64,000 bases of DNA, from positions 2,852,001-2,916,000 of the forward strand of contig NZ_CP050831.1 in NCBI RefSeq assembly GCF_012113595.1, given 5' to 3'. Origin of the DNA: Bacteroides faecium (GTDB lineage: Bacteria > Bacteroidota > Bacteroidia > Bacteroidales > Bacteroidaceae). This document shows positions 38,100 through 46,946 of this stretch, piece after piece. A model generated the notes under the pieces. It made no database searches and was not told where the DNA came from. It saw only the letters and a list, made by a program, of their open reading frames with translations. The first letter of the stretch is position 1. Each line of letters starts with the position of its first letter. The translations under genes were made by a program, and so were the position numbers.

Positions 38100-39734
38100 A
38101 TGGATATGAAATCTTTAATACTTTTCCCTTTTCTGTTAGGAGTGGGCTGCCTGTCATGCTCCGGTAGTAATGAAGAAGATACCGAACCGGGAATGGGAGA
38201 GGGCAATGGGAACGAAACAACTGAGATTCGGACATTGGATTACGGGGAATTGCTGGCTTTTCCTTATGCCGAGGGGCACGGAAGAAACACAACGGGTGGT
38301 CGTGGAGGAGCGGTTTATCACGTCACTACTTTGGAGGACCATAATCAAAGCGGCTCCTTGCGCTATGCTTTGGGCAGGAGTGGGGCGCGGACAATTGTAT
38401 TTGATGTTTCCGGAACCATTCACCTGACATCAGCCTTGAGGACAGGCAAAGACGATGTGACCATAGCCGGACAGACTTCTCCCGGCGGCATCTGCATAGC
38501 GGATTATCCTTTTATTATAAACTCGGATAATGTTATCATCCGCTTTATCCGTTTCCGTCCGGGCAATATCAATTCGGACAGCGACGGACTGGGAGGTTCG
38601 GACAGGAAAAATGTGATTGTCGACCATTGTTCGATAAGTTGGGGTACGGACGAATGTCTTTCTGTTTATGGTATGCAAAATTCTACGGTACAGTGGTGTC
38701 TTGCCGCCCAAGCCTTGCGTGCAACCCCGGCAAAGATTACAGGCGATAGTTTCAGCGCACATGGTTACGGTGGAAACTGGGGCGGGCATTACGCTTCCTA
38801 TCATCATAATATGATAGCCCATTGTGAAAGCCGTGTTCCTCGCCTTGGTCCGCGTTATACTACATTGGCACTTAACAATAATGACGGTGAGCGTGTGGAT
38901 ATTCGTAATAATGTTTTCTACAACTGGGCAGGCGAAGGTTGTTATGGAGGCGAAGCCCAGCATACCAATATCGTGAACAATTATTATAAACCGGGACCTG
39001 CGACAGAAAAGGCGAGCACAGGCAGGCAATATCGTATAGCCAAACCGGATGTATATCCTATCAATTATTCGGGAGCCGGCAGTTATGGTCCCTGGCTTCA
39101 GACGTGGGGGAAGTTCTTTATTGACGGTAATCAGGTGGTGGGGTATCCTGCTGTGAGCGCAAATAACTGGGAGACTGGTGTGTTTGCTCAGATGAGTAGT
39201 AAAAACTGTGCTACTGACGCTTTGTGGAACCAACATGAACAGATAAAATTGGACGCCCTCGTCGTAGGGGCGGGCAAGGTGACTACTCATTCTGCAACGG
39301 TTGCTTATGAACGTGTGCTGGCTTACGTGGGAGCATGCAATTTTCGTGATAAGATAGACGAACTGATAGTCGGTGATGTCAGAAACAAGAAAGCATCCAG
39401 CACCGGTGATGCCAGCCAATGGGCTGCACTAAGCGGATATTCACAGAATAAGGAAGGATATATCAACAAACCGGATGATGTTTGTGCGGTATTGGGAGTC
39501 AGTGACCCGTATGATGTTTTGAAAGAAGTCAGTGGGGTAAATATGACAGATACGGACGGTGACGGTATTCCTGATTATTGGGAAGAAGAATATGGCTTGA
39601 ATCCCCGGAAAGCTGACGGTAATGAAAAAACAGTGGACAAGAACGGTCAATATACCAATCTTGAAATGTATCTGAACAGTTTGGTGCATGAGATAATGAT
39701 AGCTGGAAATGCGGGAGGAACCGTAGTAGAATAG
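38100..39734 (+). CDS. pectate lyase lipoprotein, PL1 family, divergent (plus arm, last)
   Basis: The protein has 544 residues. The lipobox is GCLSCSGSN. The PL1 fold is clear (LLAFPYAEGHGRNTTGGRGG, VDHCSISWGTDECLS near 173, HHNMIAHCESRVPRLGPRYT). The catalytic-loop block has RVPRLGPRY instead of the RTPRLCGSRY of the other arm members, and the C-terminal half diverges, so substrate or cut pattern may differ. The DTDGDGIPDYWE calcium motif is kept. It follows the previous PL1 by 29 bp and ends the plus arm. The 152-bp gap behind it holds a promoter but no strong terminator that I can see. Confidence 0.93.
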   Translation: MDMKSLILFPFLLGVGCLSCSGSNEEDTEPGMGEGNGNETTEIRTLDYGELLAFPYAEGHGRNTTGGRGGAVYHVTTLEDHNQSGSLRYALGRSGARTIVFDVSGTIHLTSALRTGKDDVTIAGQTSPGGICIADYPFIINSDNVIIRFIRFRPGNINSDSDGLGGSDRKNVIVDHCSISWGTDECLSVYGMQNSTVQWCLAAQALRATPAKITGDSFSAHGYGGNWGGHYASYHHNMIAHCESRVPRLGPRYTTLALNNNDGERVDIRNNVFYNWAGEGCYGGEAQHTNIVNNYYKPGPATEKASTGRQYRIAKPDVYPINYSGAGSYGPWLQTWGKFFIDGNQVVGYPAVSANNWETGVFAQMSSKNCATDALWNQHEQIKLDALVVGAGKVTTHSATVAYERVLAYVGACNFRDKIDELIVGDVRNKKASSTGDASQWAALSGYSQNKEGYINKPDDVCAVLGVSDPYDVLKEVSGVNMTDTDGDGIPDYWEEEYGLNPRKADGNEKTVDKNGQYTNLEMYLNSLVHEIMIAGNAGGTVVE

Positions 39735-39853
39735 GTCTTTCTTTTCATCAAAAGACGAACGACGACAAATAATTCATCGATTTTTATCCGGCATTCATCG
39801 GATTATCGACCGTAAATCAACAGAAAAGCCTGTAGAAGCACAAAGAAATGGCG

Positions 39854-39861
39854 TATCTTTG
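39854..39861 (+). promoter_or_regulatory. -7 box of the LiaF-like/LytTR pair
   Basis: TATCTTTG is a perfect TAnnTTTG, 25 bp before the ATG at 39887. No TTG is seen at the -33 position. Confidence 0.55.
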
Positions 39862-39886
39862 AACCATCAATCAATTAATAATAGAA

Positions 39887-40672
39887 ATGATGGAAGAGAA
39901 ACAAAAAACTTTGTCTGCTACAGGCTTTTCCGGTAAATATCTGGTAGCTTCGCTTTTTATCCTTTCGGGGATACTGCTGTTTGCCCGCAATATGGGATGG
40001 ATTACTGCTGAGTTGTTTAGTACGATAGTGTCCTGGTATTCCCTCTTTATTATATTAGGTGTATATTCGATGATACGCCGCCATTTTGTAGGAGGAATCA
40101 TTCTTCTGCTGATTGGTGTTTATTTTCTGTTGGGAGGACTATCATGGTTGCCTGAGAACTCTCAGGCAATGGTCTGGCCTCTTGCTTTGATAATAGCGGG
40201 TATCTTGCTGTTTTTCAAGTCCCGCAGGAGAGGACCCTGGTCGCATAACCATATGGCACGTCACCGTAAGGAGTGGATGAAGCGTAGAGGGCCGGGCATG
40301 AACTTTAAAGAAGAGCAACAACAGTTCGAATCTGTCGACGGCTTTTTGCGTTCGGAGAATGTCTGGGGAGCGGCGCGCCACGTCGTACTCGATGAACTGT
40401 TCAAGGGAGCTACCGTTCGCACCTCGTTCGGAGGTACGGTCATTGACTTGCGCCATACTCACATCGCGCCGGGCGAAACCTATATCGACCTGGATTGCAG
40501 TTGGGGAGGAGTTGAAATCTATGTCCCGTCCGATTGGAAAGTAGTATTCAAATGCAATGCATTCTTCGGCGGCTGTGATGATAAGCGTTGGCAAAACGGG
40601 AATATTAACCATGAGAGCGTATTAGTAATTCGGGGCACGCTTTCTTTCGGAGGCTTGGAGATAAAAGACTAG
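39887..40672 (+). CDS. membrane protein with LiaF-like toastrack domain
   Basis: The protein has 261 residues. Four hydrophobic segments lie between residues 17 and 110 (YLVASLFILSGILLFA, WYSLFIILGVYSMI, GGIILLLIGVYFLLGG, VWPLALIIAGILLFF). A basic linker leads to a C-terminal beta domain (residues about 150-261) with repeated DLRHTHI, IDLDCSWGGVEIYVP and GTLSFGGLEIKD, the pattern of the LiaF/cell-wall-active-antibiotic-response (toastrack) domain. In LiaF such proteins control a regulator by membrane stress sensing. The LytTR gene starts 3 bp downstream, so a sensor-regulator pair is likely. No link to pectin genes is evident. Confidence 0.85.
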   Translation: MMEEKQKTLSATGFSGKYLVASLFILSGILLFARNMGWITAELFSTIVSWYSLFIILGVYSMIRRHFVGGIILLLIGVYFLLGGLSWLPENSQAMVWPLALIIAGILLFFKSRRRGPWSHNHMARHRKEWMKRRGPGMNFKEEQQQFESVDGFLRSENVWGAARHVVLDELFKGATVRTSFGGTVIDLRHTHIAPGETYIDLDCSWGGVEIYVPSDWKVVFKCNAFFGGCDDKRWQNGNINHESVLVIRGTLSFGGLEIKD

Positions 40673-40675
40673 CGT

Positions 40676-41488
40676 ATGAAAGCACATCCGATTATAGATT
40701 ACCCTTATCGCTGGATTCCGATGCTGGTGCTTTTGCTGGTTTTGGTTGCGGCACAGGTAGCATTGGTCTGCCTGTACACCGGAGCTGACTACCTTCCTGC
40801 ATTGGTAGACGGGATAGCAACGATTGGTTGGTTGGCTGCTTTGGCCTATCTGGCGTGGTATGTTGTCGGGCTTGTTTCATTGTTTCAGACAGATGTTATC
40901 ATGATAGCGGTAGGGAGCTTGCTTTGGCTGGCAGGTAGTTTCATGGTTTGTGACATCATGGTGCGGATAGCGGGTGCATCCTATATCCCTTTTGCACAGA
41001 CAGTGCCTTTCCGGCTATTGTTCGGATTGCCCGTTTTGATTGCGGTAATCCTTTGGTATCGTTTGATTACCGCAAAAGAAGAAGCATTGAATCAGGAACT
41101 CGAAAAAGAACTGGTTGCACATCAGATAACCGAAACACCGATAGAGCCGCCGACAGAACGGATTGACCGCATTACAGTGAAAGACGGTTCACGGATTCAT
41201 TTGATTAAAGCGGATGAATTAATCTACATACAGGCTTGTGGCGATTATGTGATGTTAATCACTTCTTCGGGGGAATACCTGAAAGAGCAGACGATGAAGT
41301 ATTTTGAAACCCATTTGCCGCCTGAAACATTTGTCCGTGTCCATCGCTCGACTATTGTCAACGTAACACAGATTTCCCGTGTCGAGTTGTTTGGAAAAGA
41401 AACCTATCAGTTATTGCTGAAAAATGGGGTCAAGCTCCGGGTAAGCCTTTCCGGTTACAGGCTGCTGAAGGAGAGGCTGGGATTATAA
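40676..41488 (+). CDS. membrane-anchored LytTR-family transcription regulator
   Basis: The protein has 270 residues. Four hydrophobic segments fill residues 12-135, then a charged helix near 135-160 (AKEEALNQELEKELVAHQI). A LytTR DNA-binding domain fills residues 165-270 (ITVKDGSRIHLIKADELIYI, RVHRSTIVNVTQISRVE, LRVSLSGYRLLKERLGL). There is no receiver domain, so control probably comes from the membrane part or the LiaF-like partner encoded 3 bp upstream. A strong terminator follows at 41551. Confidence 0.92.
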   Translation: MKAHPIIDYPYRWIPMLVLLLVLVAAQVALVCLYTGADYLPALVDGIATIGWLAALAYLAWYVVGLVSLFQTDVIMIAVGSLLWLAGSFMVCDIMVRIAGASYIPFAQTVPFRLLFGLPVLIAVILWYRLITAKEEALNQELEKELVAHQITETPIEPPTERIDRITVKDGSRIHLIKADELIYIQACGDYVMLITSSGEYLKEQTMKYFETHLPPETFVRVHRSTIVNVTQISRVELFGKETYQLLLKNGVKLRVSLSGYRLLKERLGL

Positions 41489-41550
41489 AGAGTGCGGATG
41501 AATTAAGAAAAGTAACCGATAATTCTCCGTTCAAAACGGCTGTTTTTGGT

Positions 41551-41600
41551 GATATACCCTTCATGTGTTTAATGATAACACATGAAGGGCATATCCTTTT
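41551..41600 (+). terminator. strong intrinsic terminator after the LytTR gene
   Basis: 19-bp arms at 41551-41569 and 41577-41595 (cores CCCTTCATGTGTT and AACACATGAAGGG) pair with one mismatch around a 7-nt loop, followed by CTTTTTATAT. It closes the LiaF-like/LytTR unit before the next operon. Confidence 0.9.
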
Positions 41601-41764
41601 TATATAGGACTGCAATCAAGGAGTATTATTTGAATCAAGTCCGTTTTTTACTCCTTTTCTACTAAATCTTACTCTTTCTTTTCCTGATGTTTTCTCAATT
41701 TTGCACTGTCGGAAGACCAGTGTGTTAACTCTTGAGTATCATTAAACTATATAAACTAATATTT

Positions 41765-42655
41765 ATGAAACATCTAGCAAGTTTATTTCTTCTGTCGTTT
41801 CTGCTTTGCTGTTCTTGTACACAGCAGATGGATGATGAATGGAAACCGAATGAACAACTTCCTAATGTGCCCGAAACGCATCCTGTCAGTGTTGCTTTCA
41901 GCCGGGCAAGTCTTGAAACTTTTGCCGAACAGGGAATTACCGAAATCGGCATCTATGTGTATCTGACAGATTCTATGGTATATGGAAAGAATCTTCCTTT
42001 GAGCAACGGGAATTTGAAAGTAGACCTTCCTTTAGGGGAGAACCTGCAAACTTTTGTAGTGGCGAATGCCGGACACCTGGTAGATGCGGACAGCCTTTCC
42101 AAAGTGGTGGTTTATCAAGATGTGTATGCCCGCAAACCGGTATATATTTCGGATGTTGTGGGTTTTACCTCGGATAAGTCGGTCAGTTCGCTCAGTGTGG
42201 AACTGAAACGTCTGGTGGGAGAAGCTGTGTTCCAACCCAAAGAGACGGAAAGCGAGTTGAATGCAATCACTCGTTTTGACCAGTTGAATGTCACCTTTAC
42301 CAATGTGGCGGTGGGCTATAAAGTAAAAAGCAAAGAATGTATATTGGAAGATGTGACCTTTTCCACCAATCTTTCTACCGGTTTTGGCGCTTCGGTCTAT
42401 TCGTTCCCTACCGTAAATGGCGGTTCCCGAACATCAATAGATGTAGTCTATCTGAAAGGGGGCGAAGAGGTGAACCGCATCATCAGTCCCCTGGATACAG
42501 GTATAGGCTTTGAGCCGTCCAAGCGTTCTACCGTACACATGAAGATTACGGATGAGAATTATCTGGACGAGCCTTGGGCTGTTGTGCGCACGGCTGCGTA
42601 TAAGGAGAAAGCTGCACCCACTCGACCGTTTACAATAGAAGTTTCAGAATTTTAA
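41765..42655 (+). CDS. FimB/Mfa2-like lipoprotein at the head of the second pectin operon
   Basis: The protein has 296 residues from the ATG at 41765. A GTG- or TTG-type extension to 41732 has no support. The lipobox is LLCCSCTQQ. Residues 45-150 form a beta-sandwich repeat typical of Mfa2/FimB fimbrial anchors (ITEIGIYVYLTDSM, LPLGENLQTFVVANAG), and the later part has VELKRLVGEAVFQ. In fimbriae such proteins anchor the shaft. Here the next genes are pectin enzymes, so the fold is probably reused as a surface scaffold. It may equally be a real fimbrial relic. The 41601-41764 gap must contain the operon promoter, but no good TAnnTTTG is visible. Confidence 0.75.
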   Translation: MKHLASLFLLSFLLCCSCTQQMDDEWKPNEQLPNVPETHPVSVAFSRASLETFAEQGITEIGIYVYLTDSMVYGKNLPLSNGNLKVDLPLGENLQTFVVANAGHLVDADSLSKVVVYQDVYARKPVYISDVVGFTSDKSVSSLSVELKRLVGEAVFQPKETESELNAITRFDQLNVTFTNVAVGYKVKSKECILEDVTFSTNLSTGFGASVYSFPTVNGGSRTSIDVVYLKGGEEVNRIISPLDTGIGFEPSKRSTVHMKITDENYLDEPWAVVRTAAYKEKAAPTRPFTIEVSEF

Positions 42656-42670
42656 AAAACAGGAGTCTAT

Positions 42671-44476
42671 ATGAGAAGTATATTCTATTCGCTGGCAGGG
42701 CTGACGCTCCTGTTGGGGACAATTGCTTGTTCTGAAGAAGAACGATACGCTACTTCGGTAGTAAAGGAAATAGAGTTGTTTTTGGACGATGAGCCGTGGG
42801 CTGTGAATGCGGGTGCGTCCAACAAACCTCTGTTTATCTATGCATCCGACGGTGAGTATGTAGCTAATTATTCATCGCTTTACCGCTTTCAGTTGGCTGA
42901 TGGGAGCTATAACATTATTTCCACTACACAATCCGATTCTATTCCTGCTCCGAAGAATCTGAATGATGTGGTGATAAGTCAAGACCCGACAGCTAAAACT
43001 AAGTATGCTATTTCGTCGCCGGTGACATACAAATCTCCGTTCAATGAACCGCTTAGTGTGCGTATGTATAGTCGTACAGGCGTGCTTCGCTTAAAGTCTA
43101 CCGACCGTAAATCAGATAAGAGCTACTCGAAATTACGTGCGGTAGTCTCTTCCCCTATCTCCGGCTACAAACTTTCAGATGCCACTTTTGTAAAGGCTCC
43201 GACAGAGGTGCAACGCGAGAAAGAGACAACTACCGGTGGCGTAAATTATACGGATGACCTTGTACTTTTTGAAACACAGAGTGAAAACGAACAGGTATCT
43301 GTGCGTATTGAATATTTGGACAAGAATAATACTGTGATTCAAGCTAAGGCCATTGACGGAGCATTCGCGATTCTGCCTGATGATACTGTGCAGGTTGCAT
43401 TTGCACTTAACAATGTGGACGAGCCGATTATACAGGATTACACTGTAACGATTGCTTCGGAAGGATGGACAGAAGAAGACATCAATCCCGAAGCTCCGAT
43501 GAGAATCCCCGATGGATACAGATATGTAAGTCCGGAAGAAAATCTGGAATCTATCTGTAAGTCGATGTTGGCAGATGCTTCAGTGAACGAGGTGAAACTC
43601 TTCCTGAAAGCCGGAGCCACCTATAAGTTAGGTACGCAGACCGAGATTCCGAAAGCCCTTTATATTATGGGACAGACACCGGGTGAAGGTGAGAAACCGG
43701 CATATATGGAAATGGGGAACATGAGCATCAATTGTCCCGATGCCATCATTGAAGCCTTCCACTTTGAGAATCTGAAGATAAAAGTGACGACTTCCGACTT
43801 CTTTAAGTTTAAGAACCAAGCTTTCCATGTTACTACTTTCTCTTGGAAGAACTGCGAGATAAGCGACTTGATACGTACGATGTGGTATCAGGAAGTAGAT
43901 GCCGCCCAAAAGCAGATTGCCGATAATATAATAATAGAAAACTGCCGTTTCTTAGGCTTGAATTCCGGTGGAAGCGGTCTGTTCGGACTTTCTACCAAGC
44001 AAGACGCACCGGTACATAACTTCGTATTCAAGAACTCCACCTTCCATGCCAACAACTTGACGAGGGCCTTGATAACCGGTTTGGGCAGCATGACGGGAGA
44101 ATTGAGCGTGACAGTAGAAAACTGCACATTCGTAAGTATGGCTCCTGCTGCAATGACCTTCTTTGACTTGAATCCGAAGAATACGTCCTCATTCAACTTG
44201 GTTGTCCGTAATAACCTCTTCAGCGGTGTCTGTGAAGCCGATAAGGGAACCCTGTTCACAACAAGAAATATTACAACCAAGACCGTCGAGAATAACTATC
44301 GCACCAATGGATTTGTGGTAGCTAACTGGGGAGTGGATACCGCAGAAATACCGGTAGAAACCGCTCTCCCAATGGAAACACTCTTCAAGGACGTGGCAGG
44401 CAGGGATTTCACTATCACTGATACCAGTTCCGAGGTGTATATCAACAGAATCGGTGATTCATATTGGATAAAGTAA
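42671..44476 (+). CDS. lipoprotein with N-terminal beta-sandwich domains and C-terminal beta-helix (DUF4957/DUF5123-like)
   Basis: The protein has 601 residues. The lipobox is GTIACSEEE. The first 260 residues look like two Mfa-like beta-sandwich domains, beginning IELFLDDEPWAVNAG. The preceding gene product ends with a similar DENYLDEPWAVV. Residues about 280-601 form a beta-helix-like region with repeated ENCRFLGL, FKNSTFHAN and VENCTFVSM, and end in RDFTITDTSSEVYINRIGDSYW. It is a non-enzymatic homologue of the surface proteins at 22002, 34739 and 52114 but has no clear FnIII repeats. Probable pectin-binding surface protein. Confidence 0.75.
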   Translation: MRSIFYSLAGLTLLLGTIACSEEERYATSVVKEIELFLDDEPWAVNAGASNKPLFIYASDGEYVANYSSLYRFQLADGSYNIISTTQSDSIPAPKNLNDVVISQDPTAKTKYAISSPVTYKSPFNEPLSVRMYSRTGVLRLKSTDRKSDKSYSKLRAVVSSPISGYKLSDATFVKAPTEVQREKETTTGGVNYTDDLVLFETQSENEQVSVRIEYLDKNNTVIQAKAIDGAFAILPDDTVQVAFALNNVDEPIIQDYTVTIASEGWTEEDINPEAPMRIPDGYRYVSPEENLESICKSMLADASVNEVKLFLKAGATYKLGTQTEIPKALYIMGQTPGEGEKPAYMEMGNMSINCPDAIIEAFHFENLKIKVTTSDFFKFKNQAFHVTTFSWKNCEISDLIRTMWYQEVDAAQKQIADNIIIENCRFLGLNSGGSGLFGLSTKQDAPVHNFVFKNSTFHANNLTRALITGLGSMTGELSVTVENCTFVSMAPAAMTFFDLNPKNTSSFNLVVRNNLFSGVCEADKGTLFTTRNITTKTVENNYRTNGFVVANWGVDTAEIPVETALPMETLFKDVAGRDFTITDTSSEVYINRIGDSYWIK

Positions 44477-44511
44477 TCAATAGAGTATTAACAATATAAC
44501 AGATAAATGAC

Positions 44512-46905
44512 ATGAGATATTTTCTATTCATATTGTTGGCAGGACTGTTAAGCGCATGTAGTTCGGATGACGAATCTAATGCTGCTGTAACTGCCGCCAA
44601 ACTGGAAGTGTCGAAAAACGAGGTAAAGCTGACAAATGTGAACGGCTCGTTCACAATCAACGTGACGGCTACCTCTGAATGGACTGCCGAGGTGACCTCG
44701 ACAGGTGGCTGGTTGAGTGTATCCAAAAACTCGGGAGAGGGCAACGACGACCTTCGCCTGTTCTTCACCGAGAATACGGACGGTCCCAAACGTACAGGTA
44801 CGGTAAAAGTTTCAATGTCGGGCGCAGGCTCTACATTGGAACAGGAGATTAGCGTTGAGCAACTCGGAGCCGACCCGGATATTTTGTTCGATTATTCGTC
44901 AGACCCCTTGCCGTTCAGGGAAGGCACGTTTGTCTGCAAAGTAGTGGCAAACGTGGAATGGGATTTGGATATAGCCGAAGAATACAACTGGATTAAGTTG
45001 AAGGAGACAACACCGAAAACCCGTAGTTTCGCTACTGATGAAGTAACGTTCGCTGTGGATGCCAATACGAACCAGAAAGACAGGACAGCAGTTCTAGCAT
45101 TCAATTCCGTAGGCGACTACACATTGCAACGCATTTTGAAAGTGACGCAGGACGGAGTAAGTGGTAAGGTAACCATAGAACAGGACGAATACATCATTCC
45201 TTATAAATGCCGTACATTGGTTGTCTCCGCTCCACAAGGAGAAAATCCGGTGGATTACGACGCTTCCATATCCGAAACTTGGATTACGCAGGACAAGAGG
45301 AATTCTACAACCGACGAAATCGTACTGAATATAGAAGATAACAGTAACAGCCCATTGCCACGTGTGGCAACAGTCAAGATATTGGATAAGACACTTACCG
45401 TTTTCCAATACGGAAAACCCGATACAAGCATCGGTGACGACACTTCTGCTTCTATCTTGGCTTTCCCGGGTGCTGAAGGTGGTGGACGTTTTACTACCGG
45501 TGGTCGTGGTGGAGAAATCTATCGTGTGACAACGCTGGCAGACTATAATAAAAACGAAACTCCTATCGAGGGAAGTTTGCGTTACGGAATTGAGAAATCC
45601 AACCAGCCGCGTACTATTATCTTCGACGTGTCCGGTATCATCGAGCTGAAAAGAGGCCTGTATCTGAACGAATTTCCGAATCTGAGTATCATCGGACAGA
45701 CAGCACCGGGTGACGGTATCACCTTGAAGAATTACAACTTCACCTTCAACCTCGCTAAAGACCCGGCTCTGGGAGCAGGATCCAGCCTGAATGCCGTTGT
45801 CCGCTTCTTACGTTGCCGTCCCGGCGACCAGTTTGCCGATTATGGTGAAGACGCTATCGGCGGCCGTTATTTTAAAGATGCCATTATCGACCACGTTACG
45901 GCAGGCTGGAGCGTAGACGAGACATTGACTTTCTATGGGGTGCGGAACTTTACGGCACAATGGTGTATTGCTTCCGAAAGCATGAACCTGTCTAATCACG
46001 CCAAGGGCGCTCACGGTTACGGAGCTATGTTCAGTGGTGACAACGCATCGTTCCACCATATCTTACTGGCACACCACGGTAGCCGTTGCCCGCGTATCTC
46101 CGATTTGTCCGCTCCCGGCACACAAGAGTCCTACGACTTTACCGGATATTTTGACGTGCGGAACAATGTCTATTACAATTGGAGTGGAAGAGGACAAGGC
46201 AGTTACGGCGGAAAATACGCGTCTTTCAATCTTACCAACTGCTACTACAAACCGGGGCCTGCCACCGGAACCAACAACCGCTCTTACCGTATCCTGTCGA
46301 GCGACCCTACTGCCAGAGCTTATATCAACGGCAACTATGTAGCAGGCAACTCCATCACAACTGCCGACAATTGGACAAAAGGAGTCTGGGAACAATTCGA
46401 CTCTTCACTGGGTAATGTTTCCGATGCCGACAAGCAAGCTATGAAGATGGCGGACTATCAGCCTTACAGCAAAGTGACCAATCATACAGCCGCACAAGCT
46501 TACGACAAAGTGCTCGAATATGCCGGAGCCTCTCTGCGCAGAGACTTGATAGACCAGCGTGTAGTCCGCGAAGTAAGGGATGGTACTTATACCCATATCG
46601 GTTCCAAACCCGAAGAAGATGGCAAGGACAAACAACCCGGAATAATCGACACCGTATCGGATACCGAAGGTTATATCGCCGTGAAGTCATTAAAGCCCTG
46701 GGCTGATACGGACGGTGACGGTATCCCCGATATATGGGAAGAGGCTTATGGGCTGAACCCCAACGACCCGGGTGACGCATGGCAAATCAATTCATCGGTC
46801 GACCCTAACGGACGCTATCCGAATATCGAAGTTTATTTTCACAATCTGGTGCAGCACATTGTCTACTATCAGAACCAAGGCGGGGTAGTAATGGAAAAGA
46901 AATAA
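44512..46905 (+). CDS. BACON-domain pectate lyase lipoprotein, PL1 family
   Basis: The protein has 797 residues. The lipobox is LLSACSSDD. Residues 30-310 hold three BACON-like beta-sandwich repeats (the first includes TSEWTAEVTSTGGWLSVSKN; the others VEWDLDIAEEYNWIKL and SISETWITQ). BACON modules often bind glycans or act as spacers. The PL1 domain runs from about 318 (ILAFPGAEGGGRFTTGGRGG) to the end, with IDHVTAGWSVDETLTF near 460 and HHGSRCPRISDL in place of the RTPRLCGSRY loop of the arm PL1s. DTDGDGIPDIWE is kept. The altered loop suggests different specificity. Confidence 0.92.
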   Translation: MRYFLFILLAGLLSACSSDDESNAAVTAAKLEVSKNEVKLTNVNGSFTINVTATSEWTAEVTSTGGWLSVSKNSGEGNDDLRLFFTENTDGPKRTGTVKVSMSGAGSTLEQEISVEQLGADPDILFDYSSDPLPFREGTFVCKVVANVEWDLDIAEEYNWIKLKETTPKTRSFATDEVTFAVDANTNQKDRTAVLAFNSVGDYTLQRILKVTQDGVSGKVTIEQDEYIIPYKCRTLVVSAPQGENPVDYDASISETWITQDKRNSTTDEIVLNIEDNSNSPLPRVATVKILDKTLTVFQYGKPDTSIGDDTSASILAFPGAEGGGRFTTGGRGGEIYRVTTLADYNKNETPIEGSLRYGIEKSNQPRTIIFDVSGIIELKRGLYLNEFPNLSIIGQTAPGDGITLKNYNFTFNLAKDPALGAGSSLNAVVRFLRCRPGDQFADYGEDAIGGRYFKDAIIDHVTAGWSVDETLTFYGVRNFTAQWCIASESMNLSNHAKGAHGYGAMFSGDNASFHHILLAHHGSRCPRISDLSAPGTQESYDFTGYFDVRNNVYYNWSGRGQGSYGGKYASFNLTNCYYKPGPATGTNNRSYRILSSDPTARAYINGNYVAGNSITTADNWTKGVWEQFDSSLGNVSDADKQAMKMADYQPYSKVTNHTAAQAYDKVLEYAGASLRRDLIDQRVVREVRDGTYTHIGSKPEEDGKDKQPGIIDTVSDTEGYIAVKSLKPWADTDGDGIPDIWEEAYGLNPNDPGDAWQINSSVDPNGRYPNIEVYFHNLVQHIVYYQNQGGVVMEKK

Positions 46906-46946
46906 AGCTGTGGAGCAAATAAATCTATTTATAATAAAAGCATAGA

